A DNA stretch of 64,000 nt from Panicum virgatum (Eukaryota > Streptophyta > Magnoliopsida > Poales > Poaceae), in NCBI RefSeq assembly GCF_016808335.1, contig NC_053144.1, forward strand, positions 56,994,195-57,058,194, written 5' to 3'. The translations under genes and the position numbers were made by a program. Position 1 is the first letter of the stretch. Each line of letters starts with the position of its first letter. The notes below the pieces were generated by a model. The model saw only the letters and a list, made by a program, of their open reading frames with translations. It searched no databases and was not told the origin of the DNA. Positions 56,801-64,000 of this stretch are shown here, in pieces.

Positions 56801-59800
56801 CTGAAAGCAATGATGAGCGTTGCAGACTAGCTAACCATCTTGAGCTGTATCCTAGCCTCAAGAATTCTGAGAGAGACTTGCCTGCTACTGGCTTCCCTTT
56901 TAAGAGCTCAAGAAACAGATGTATAGATAACAAAAGAATCCGCAATGCTAAGATGGTACAATATCATTATGATGTGTATCATCAAAAGAACAATGGCAGC
57001 ATTCCTCAATCTGCTTTGTGCAGTGATACTGTTGCTGAAACAGGTCGTTTTATTCTGCCAGTTAAGAGGAAGCTTCATGCTGATCTGGGTTCCATGAACC
57101 AAAAAAATCTTGCTGATTTGTCAGTTCTGAAAGGAAGAAGAGCGATGGATGATCAATCCATGGTCAGCGATAGGAGGATTTATGCTTTGAAGCTGCATAA
57201 GTTTACAGAGGAAATTGATACAAAAGCCATTTGTAATTTTGGTGATATGAGAAATAGTAATACTGTTTCAAACATTTGTGTTGGGAGAAGGCATGAGCTG
57301 GAGAATTCTGATAACTTCCGATTGAATGATAGGAAAATAAAGGTAAACTTTCAGGAGGAAAAAATCCAACAAATTGTACATGTCAACTTTCTATCAATCT
57401 GCCCTTTTACTTTTACATTCTTATATCTGGCATGATGATGTATTCTGCTAGCACACATGCACACACACAAAACAAAACTGAGTCATGCTTTTAGGTATCC
57501 TAAACTGGATTGCACAGATCATAAAGTGGCATGAGGATTAGTGGAGTATTGACTATCTGGGCATTGCTAACCATGGCCCCAGGTTTCTTAAATGCAAGCA
57601 CTTTGGATATCATTAAAGCACTTCCTCGTCAATATTTGCCAATTCTATTTTAATCTGTTGAATTTCTGGTTTAAGCTGTTCAATTTGTTGGGATACATGT
57701 GTTACATTTCAAATCCATCTTCAAATGCCAGCAAACAATAGTTAGTATTTTCTGACAAAGACCTGAGTAACCCTCCATGGGATTCTGGACCTGTAGTGTT
57801 AGCCTTTGTCCAAATTGGTCCAGTTCTGTGATATTTCTGACATTGTTTGCTTGATATCAAATAACCTTCTCTGTGTCAATAGGAGTTGCGGGATTCTTGC
57901 TGTGAAACATATCCAAAATCCAAATAATTGTTAATAGGAATGCTTGGAACTTATCAATCCATGCATCACAACTATGACCTACAGACCAAGTTCTTTTGCT
58001 GCTATGTGACTACAAGTAATATATTGCTATTTTTATATTATAACATTATTGCTTGGTCTGTGTGGCTTTTGTCTCTAGACTACCCTAACTAGGTTGGGAG
58101 TTGGGACTAAAGGCTCTGTTGGTGTAAATAATCTTCTTTGACTTTCAGTAAGCTTGACGTGTTTGTCCATCTTTACTGTGTAGGTTGTCTTCTATGAGTC
58201 ACATGCGAAATGTTAGGTTGTCTATTAGTTAGTATCAGTTTTCTAAAATGTGGTAAGCAAGCTGCTAAGTCACCGCTTAGTGATTAAGCGGTATGATAGC
58301 GCTTAAGAAGGCCTTGTAGATGAGTTCCTTCTTTAGATTCGGAGAAGGTCAGATCTTAACTATTGAATATTATTTTAAAGGGACCATTATTGACCATGAA
58401 ATATTTATTCTTTCTGCCATTGCACATCATTCAAACTAAAACATGTCTATCATACAAAGTACAAACTGATGCATCTATCATCCATGGCTCCATTCATTAT
58501 TCCTTTGTTTAGTGCAAGAGAGAGGATGGGAGAGAATGGTGACTTATGTTCCTCCAAACCCTATAAGGGTGGGATATATAGGTCCTATACATGGGCCTCT
58601 AGATGGGCCTCTATACATGGGCTCAATATACTCCAACACCCCCCCGCAGTCTGAACTACCGGCGCAGCGGTGTTCAAGACTGGACAACAAGAAAGCTAAC
58701 ACCCCCCGCAGTCTGAACTACCGACGCAGCGGTGTTCATGACTGGACAAGAAGAGATTACAAATAGAGTACAAAGGGCAAATACCCCCCCCCCCCCCCGC
58801 GCAACCACAACTAGCCACCGGCTACGTTGAGGCTGGATCGAAACTCCGAGAAGGCCGAGGAGGGCAGCCCCTTGGTGAAGATGTCAGCAAACTGGGAGGT
58901 AGTCGGGACATGGAGTACCCGAACATCGCCGATGGCGACTCTGTCGCGCACGAAGTGTAGGTCGATCTCCACGTGCTTCGTCCGCTGATGCTGGACGGGG
59001 TTGGTGGAGAGATACACGGCGCTGACGTTGTCGCAGTAGACGAGAGTGCTCTTGGCGAGCGGGCTGTGGAGCTCCGCCCAGAGCTGTCGTAGCCAGGAAG
59101 CCTCCGCCACGCCGTTAGCGACAGCCCGGTACTCCGCCTCGGCACTGGAGCGGGAGACAACCGGCTGCCGCTTGGACGACCAAGAGACCAGGTTGCCGCC
59201 CAGGAAGACGGCGTAGCCGGAAGTGGAGCGACGAGTGTCCGGGCAGCCAGCCCAGTCAGCGTCAGTGTAGACCACCAGCTCAGCAGAGGAGGAGCGGTGA
59301 AGTACCAGGCCGAGGTCCACAGTGCCACGGACGTACCGGAGGAGACGCTTCAGCGCAACAAGGTTTGACTCGGGGATCATGCATATGGAGACAGACCTGC
59401 TGGACATCGTAGGTGAGGTTCGGCCTGGTGAAGGTGAGGTACTGCAAAGCGCCGGCCAGACTCCGGTAGGCAGTAGGATCAGCCACCGGATCACCCAGAT
59501 CAGCAGACAGCTTCGCCTGAGTGTCGACAGGAGTGGAGCAGGGCTTGCAATCAGTCATCCTAGCCCGCTCCAGAATATCAAGTGCGTACTGCCGCTGGTG
59601 AAGGAGAAGACCAGACGGGCGAGGCTCAACAGTGACGCCCAAGAAGTGGTGGAGCTGACTGAGATCCTTCATAGCGAACTCCCGCTGCAGTGAGGAGATG
59701 ACACTCTGAAGCAACTGTTGACTGGAAGCTGTGAGCACAATGTCGTCGACATATAGCAGCAGATAGCCAGTCTCATCCCCACGGCAGTAGATGAAGAGAG

Positions 59801-62800
59801 ACGTGTCGGACTTGGCCTCGGTGAATCCCAGTGTCATCAAGAACGTGGCGAACCGAGAGTACCAAGCCCGAGGAGCCTGCTTCAGTCTATAGAGAGACTT
59901 GTTGAGCCGGCAGACCATATTCGGACGACTCGAGTCCACAAATCCCGCTGGCTGAGAGCAGTATACAGTCTCTGAGAGAGTGCTGTGAAGAAACGCATTC
60001 TTCACGTCCAGCTGGTGCACAGGCCAGGAGCGCGAGAGCGCAAGCGAGAGGACCGTGCGCACCGTAGCGGGCTTCACGACCGGGCTGAAAGTCTCGTCAT
60101 AGTCCACACCAGGCCGCTGAGTGAACCCCCGGAGAACCCAGCGAGCCTTGTAGCGCTCCAGTGTGCCGTCAGCCCGACGCTTGTGCGTCCAGATCCACTT
60201 GCCAGTCACCACATTGCAACCAGACGGACGCGGCACGAGGTCCCACGTCTGGTTGGCAAGAAGAGCCGCGTACTCCTCTTCCATCGCGCGACGCCAGTGA
60301 GGATCCGCCAAGGCGTCGCGGACAGAGGATGGTACCGGAGAGACCCGCGGCTCTCCCTCGGTGGCGGAGAGAGTCGCGGCCTGGGACGCCATCCGCCGAG
60401 TCACCATGGGATGGATATGCCGAGGATCCCGATGGATGACCGGCGGGTGGTACACCTCCGGCTCGGCTCGAGAGGGAGCCGGAGGTGGCGGCGGCGGCGA
60501 CGGCTCCGGTGTCGGCGTCGCAGGAGCCTCCGGAGCAGGAGGCGGCGCCGGTGTCGACGCCGGTACACCTGCACCGGCTCAGCGTACCGCTGCGGTGTCG
60601 GGGTCGGCGCCGAGCGGCGCCGGTGCACCTGCACCGGCTGAGTGTACCGCGCATGTGCAGGGGAAGGCACCAGGGCCGCGCGTGGCGCAGCGGGTGACAC
60701 CGGGTCCGCGCGCGTCACGACCGGAGGTCCGGGGACCGCGCGTGGCGCGACCGCAGGCACCGGGGCCGCGCTCGGCGCAGCAAGGATAACCGGAAACGGT
60801 GCCGGCGTGCCGGGAAAACCTGCAGGAAAAGGACAGACAGGTAACGGTGGCTGAACCACCGGGTCAGTCGGAAACAGAGACTCCAGCTCGGGGTCAGGAG
60901 AAGGTGTAGAGGTGGAGTAGGGGAAATCCGACTCGTCGAAGACGACGTGTCGGGAGATCAGGACGCGGCGAGTGGTGAGGTCAAGGCATCGGTACCCCTT
61001 GTGGTCAGGGGAGTAACCGAGGAACACACAACGAGTCGAGCGGGGCGCCAACTTGTGAGGAGCGGTGGCGGAGGTGTTAGGGTAACACGCACACCCGAAG
61101 ACCCGAAGGTGGTCGTAGCGAGGAGGGGTACCGAAAAGAGCGTGGTGTGGAGTGGGGGCAGGAGAAGTAGTGGACGGAAGACGGTTGAGCAAGTAGGTGG
61201 CGGTGTGGAGGCTCTCAGCCCAGAAGCGCGGGGGCAGAGAGGCCTGGATCAGAAGGGTGCGCACGACGTCGTTCGTCGTACGAATCATCCGCTCAGCCTT
61301 GCCGTTCTGAGGAGAGGTATACGGACAAGACATACGCAGCTGAACACCCCGAGAGAGGAAGAAAGAACGGGAGGTGGAGTTGTCAAACTCCCGCCCGTTG
61401 TCGCACTGGACGGCCTTAACGGTGAGGCCGAACTGAGTGGACACCCAGGCAAAGAAGTGGAGGAGGGTGGGGAAGGTCTCAGACTTGGCACGCAAAGGAA
61501 ACGTCCAAGAGTAGTGCGAGAAGTCATCGACCACCACCAGATAGTACTTGTAGCCAGAGAGGCTGAGTACCGGGGAGGTCCACAGGTCACAGTGAACAAG
61601 GTCGAATGCATGCGTCGCATGCGAGGAAGAAGAGGAAAAAGGAAGCCGAACATGACGACCGAGCTGGCACGCATGGCAGAGGGGCTGAGCAGGAGCCCTA
61701 GTACCAGGAACATCGGTACTACGACCGAGCTGAGCCAGAACGTCGCGTCCAGGGTGACCAAGACGGTGGTGCCAAGTGGTGGAAGACGGAGTCGCGGCAA
61801 AAGCGGCAGACCAAGACGGCCAGGGCGAAGAAGAAGACGAGAGTGGTGCAGCGGAAGAAGGAAGGCGAAGGGTGTAAAGGGGCCCCGTGCTGGCACACCG
61901 GAGTAGCGGACGCCGGGAGGCCGAATCCTTTACAGTGAGGCCAGAAGAATCAAACTCGATGGAACAAGAATTATCAGCTGTAAACTGACGAATGGAAAGA
62001 AGGTTATGAACCATCTGAGGAGCAACAATGACATTGGGAAGACGGAAAGAGCCAGGAGCAGCACCCACGGCGGTGACAGGAAGGCAAGACCCGTCACCAA
62101 CCATGATGGAAGAAGGACAAGAGGGGTGTGGGGGTCGGACAGAAGAGAGGATACCGGCATGTGGGGTGGTGTGGAAGGAGGCACCCGAGTCGGCGATCCA
62201 CTCGGTGTAGACCGGCGGCGTCCGCCCTATGGTGCTGAAGGACTGCGCCAGTGCGGTCTGGTCCCACCCCCCGCCAAGTCGGCTGCTGGCTGGGTGGAGC
62301 GGGCGGTGTCCAGAACGGCGCTAACAGGGGAGCAGCAGCGGCGAGCATGGCCGCCGGCTGGGGCTGAGGACGAGGGGTTCCTTCTTGCGCAGCGGGCGCG
62401 ACGACCTGGGCCTGCGTGGCGTGCGCGGCGGGCGCGACAGCCTGCGCAGCGGCAAGGGAGGCAGCGGCCCGCGCGGGGTCCCTGGGCGCGACAGCCCGCG
62501 CGGCGTGCGCGGCGGGCGCGACGGCCTGCGCGGCGGCGAGGTAGGCGGCGGCCTGCGCGGCGGGCGCGACGGCGGCCACAAAGGCGGCGGCGGCGGCCAA
62601 GTCTGCGGGCGTGACGGCCTGCGCGGCGGCGGCGCGGCCCGCGCCCTGGAGCGGAGGAGGTGCCTGGGCGGCGGCCTGGAACAGAGGAGGGGCGGCCCGC
62701 GCGCCCTGGAACAGAGTAGCGGCGGCAGATCGGGCCGGGCAAGGCCACACGCCCGCGGCCAGAGCAGACGCAGAGGCAGCAGCTGTAGGGGCTCCGGGCG

Positions 62801-64000
62801 GCACGCCCTGCTGCTGGAGGCCGGCGCAGCAGGGGGGCGCAGTAGAAGCGGATCCTCCCGCACCTCCTGCGCGGTCCCCGTGCGCGCGCATGTGCATCCT
62901 GAGGTTGGCGTCGCTGCGGAAGCCCTTGCCGCAGATCTTGCAGAAGTGGACGTGCTCCGCGAGCAGCTCGGCGGCGTCGAGCTCCACGACCTCGTAGCCG
63001 CCGTCGCCCTTGGCAGCTTCTAGGGGTTGCTCTTGGGCCTGGGCAGAGGAGGCCGCAGCAAGGGCAGAGGAGGCGGCGGTAACCAGAGGCGGCAGCAGCA
63101 GCGCTCCCCGCGCCGGGAGCAGGGGCGACGTGCGGCGCGCCGGATCCGCCCGCGCCCCGCGCCGGGGTCACCATGCGGGAGCAGGGGGCGGCGCCCAGAG
63201 CAGAGGACGCGGCGGCGACCGCGGCCCGGCCCGGATCTGAGCAGGGGACGGCGGCGCCCGGAGCAGAAGAAGCCCAGGCGGCCGGAGTAGAGGAAGAGGG
63301 GGCAGGGAGGGGTGGCGCCGGCGGCCTGCCGGCCATGAAGGCGGCGGCGGCAGCCATGAACTAGGCTGATACCATGCAAGAGAGAGGATAGGAGAGAATG
63401 GTGACTTATGGGATATATAGGTCCTATACATGGGCCTCTATACATGGGCTCAATATACTCCAACATTTAGAAGTTTTGTTAGTCAATGATAAAACCTTAT
63501 CTCATTAGGCATATGTTACATGTTTATTTTTTCTTGGCAATTGCAAACAAAGGGATAAAAACTCAAATGTTGCACTGAAACCTGCAGCTAGCAAGCACGC
63601 TGCACAAGGGACTTGGCCATATTGTCTTTTCAGTGCCTAAACCAGGCCCGGAGGCTAGAGCAATCCCTCTCTTGTTTCTATAAATCAGGCCCAGAGGCTA
63701 GAGCCAGTCCTCTCTTGCTTGTATCTGTTCAAATAACTGCATACACCCTCCGTCCAAAATAATGTCATCCTAGAAATTTTAGGACAGATTAGCAAGAAGG
63801 TAAAATGACCATGTTTGCCCATATTTGTTACCCATCTTTGGCAGTAATTGATTCTTACATGTGCATGCACTTTCTAAATCGGGTAAAGTGACTTGTTTTT
63901 TGGGACAAATTTTGAATCCTAGAATGACTTTTTTTTGGGGATGGAGGGAGTATGCATCTATGTGGGTGGTTACACTGTTTGTTCAAAAGGTTGTGTGCAG
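53835..64000 (+). CDS. Fip1-like pre-mRNA cleavage/polyadenylation factor, 5' part
   Basis: Exons with consensus borders: 53835-54260, 54596-54717, 54910-55036, 55131-55187, 55257-55340, 55427-55528, 55606-55688 and 55782-57342; these total 854 codons, still open. The N-terminus is Ala-rich, then very acidic ([17 protein letters not shown]). Exon 3 carries the Fip1 signature: [20 protein letters not shown], then [20 protein letters not shown]. Exon 8 is long, hydrophilic and rich in Ser, Arg, Asp and His, as in the plant FIPS3/FIPS5 proteins. Fip1 links poly(A) polymerase to the CPSF complex in the nucleus. The next exon is beyond the window or begins at its edge: the last bases (TTGTGTGCAG) look like a splice acceptor. 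The intron from 57343 holds a 4.95-kb antisense Copia insertion. The start is the first ATG followed by conserved acidic text. It lies 0.7 kb downstream of the preceding gene on the same strand. Confidence 0.85.
58513..58638 (-). repeat. Copia element 2, 3' LTR
   Basis: Carries two short extra pieces compared with the 5' LTR (around 58548-58570 and 58600-58612, the latter a repeat of GATGGGCCTCTA). Followed by C-rich tracts and two copies of a CCGCAGTCTGAACTACCG block (58645, 58708). Confidence 0.88.
58811..62290 (-). pseudogene. Copia element 2 pol (PR-IN-RT-RH), frameshifted
   Basis: Protease [12 protein letters not shown] near 62190 keeps the catalytic Asp. Integrase follows, with [18 protein letters not shown], the core Asp pair ([15 protein letters not shown]) and Glu in NGKAERM. 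RT shows [13 protein letters not shown] and YLLLYVDD; RNase H shows TDADWAGC and SSAEAEYRA, and the protein ends SSLNVAGG. The integrase-to-RT linker is Pro/Ala-rich and loses frame somewhere between 60900 and 60455; a second frame change near 59350 separates RT from RNase H. Catalytic residues seem intact, so decay is modest. Confidence 0.87.
62227..63357 (-). pseudogene. Gag-position coding region: Ala/Pro-rich with captured STOP1-like segment
   Basis: The frame opens at an ATG 17 nt inside the 5' LTR ([20 protein letters not shown]) and stays open to 62227, but it gives only Ala/Pro/Arg-rich text. A second frame, open from upstream of 62987 to 62094, holds the zinc-finger segment and then Ala-rich repeats ([10 protein letters not shown] and variants) up to the protease junction. 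No UBN2/gag domain or CCHC knuckle is visible in any frame. High GC keeps all frames open, so which one, if any, is translated is unknown. Confidence 0.55.
62874..63012 (-). other. STOP1/ART1-type C2H2 zinc-finger segment captured by the retrotransposon
   Basis: The frame reads [20 protein letters not shown], then [16 protein letters not shown] and [13 protein letters not shown]. The pattern C-x2-C-x12-H-x3-H is complete (62880-62942). The text around it, with a [13 protein letters not shown] lead and the [13 protein letters not shown] signature, is characteristic of the STOP1/ART1 family of plant aluminium- and proton-tolerance transcription factors. [14 protein letters not shown] reading replaces the usual KRDANL, so one basic residue has changed. 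Only this finger is recognisable; the other family fingers are absent. Confidence 0.75.
63363..63374 (-). promoter_or_regulatory. Primer-binding site of Copia element 2
   Basis: Minus strand TGGTATCAGCCT directly follows the 5' LTR; its first nine bases fit the initiator tRNA-Met complement. Confidence 0.8.
63375..63465 (-). repeat. Copia element 2, 5' LTR (91 bp)
   Basis: Matches the 3' LTR except for the two extra pieces in the latter and a few substitutions. A promoter-like GGACCTATATATCCC lies on the sense strand. Confidence 0.88.
63744..63950. mobile_element. Stowaway MITE in the same intron
   Basis: CACCCTCCGTCCAAAATAAT at the left and GGGGATGGAGGGAG at the right, flanked by TA at 63742-63743 and 63951-63952. 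An inverted TCATCCTAGAA/TCCTAGAATGA pair lies just inside. Confidence 0.82.

Larger units (their letters stand above)
58513..63465 (-). mobile_element. Ty1/Copia element with captured host sequence in place of gag
   Basis: LTRs of only 126 bp (58513-58638) and 91 bp (63375-63465) have sense-strand ends TGTTGGAGTAT...CTCTTGCA and a perfect 5-bp duplication TTTAG (58508-58512 and 63466-63470). A tRNA-iMet-type primer site lies inside the right LTR and a C/G-rich tract inside the left one, so it reads right to left. Pol domains are all present with frameshifts. Between the 5' LTR and protease there is no recognisable gag; instead there is GC-rich coding-like DNA including a STOP1-type zinc finger. 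It sits in an intron of the Fip1-like gene in antisense orientation. Confidence 0.92.

Noticed and set aside
61285..61906. Additional frames on both strands over the Copia integrase
   Set aside because: They overlap the integrase frame, which alone shows the catalytic motifs.

Overview
The window is nuclear DNA from a grass, most likely a panicoid. It carries a PHYB-type phytochrome locus with the usual plant intron layout, typical grass MITEs (Tourist/Harbinger, Stowaway, hAT, Mutator-like), Ty1/Copia elements primed by initiator tRNA-Met, and a Ty3/Gypsy element of the kind known from the grass Tat lineage. Most of the sequence is transposable elements and intergenic DNA. There are four host loci plus one further host fragment carried inside a retrotransposon.

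Layout. 1-2352: the edge of a Gypsy-type LTR inserted in the 3' end of a LINE. 2742-3563 and 13147-14241 (both minus): two tandemly duplicated genes for secreted glycine-rich proteins, separated by a 5.0-kb Copia element (6494-11515, 5-bp target duplication) and several MITEs. 14.3-23.2 kb: MITEs, nested elements and a Helitron (19179-21670). 23256-29471 (minus): a four-exon PHYB locus whose exons 1 and 2 contain many small indels; exons 3 and 4 are open. 30-37 kb: more nested or hairpin-type DNA transposons, an LTR remnant and a SINE. 37339-45170: a complete but internally deleted Ty3/Gypsy element whose LTR leader is joined to the integrase and which carries a large plus-strand gene antisense to its pol remnant. 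45.2-49.7 kb: AT-rich, repeat-rich DNA without a convincing gene.

49715-53128 (plus): an intact eight-exon gene for a secreted, single-pass membrane protein that resembles the cytochrome c-552/DMSO-reductase-type haem-binding family. 53835 to the window end (plus): the first eight exons of a Fip1-like polyadenylation-factor gene. Its intron after exon 8 is at least 6.6 kb long and holds an antisense Copia element (58513-63465).

The most interesting object is that last Copia element. It has very short LTRs (91 and 126 bp) and a pol with protease, integrase, RT and RNase H. In the place of gag it has GC-rich, alanine-rich sequence that includes a recognisable C2H2 zinc-finger segment of the plant STOP1/ART1 family. 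This looks like host-gene capture by an LTR retrotransposon. The second point of interest is the PHYB locus, which appears disabled by at least three frameshifts in exon 1 and several in exon 2, unless these are assembly errors. The third is the antisense gene inside the Gypsy element, which has its own TATA-like box, a frame-matching 91-nt intron, a 15-residue tandem repeat and a long coiled coil.
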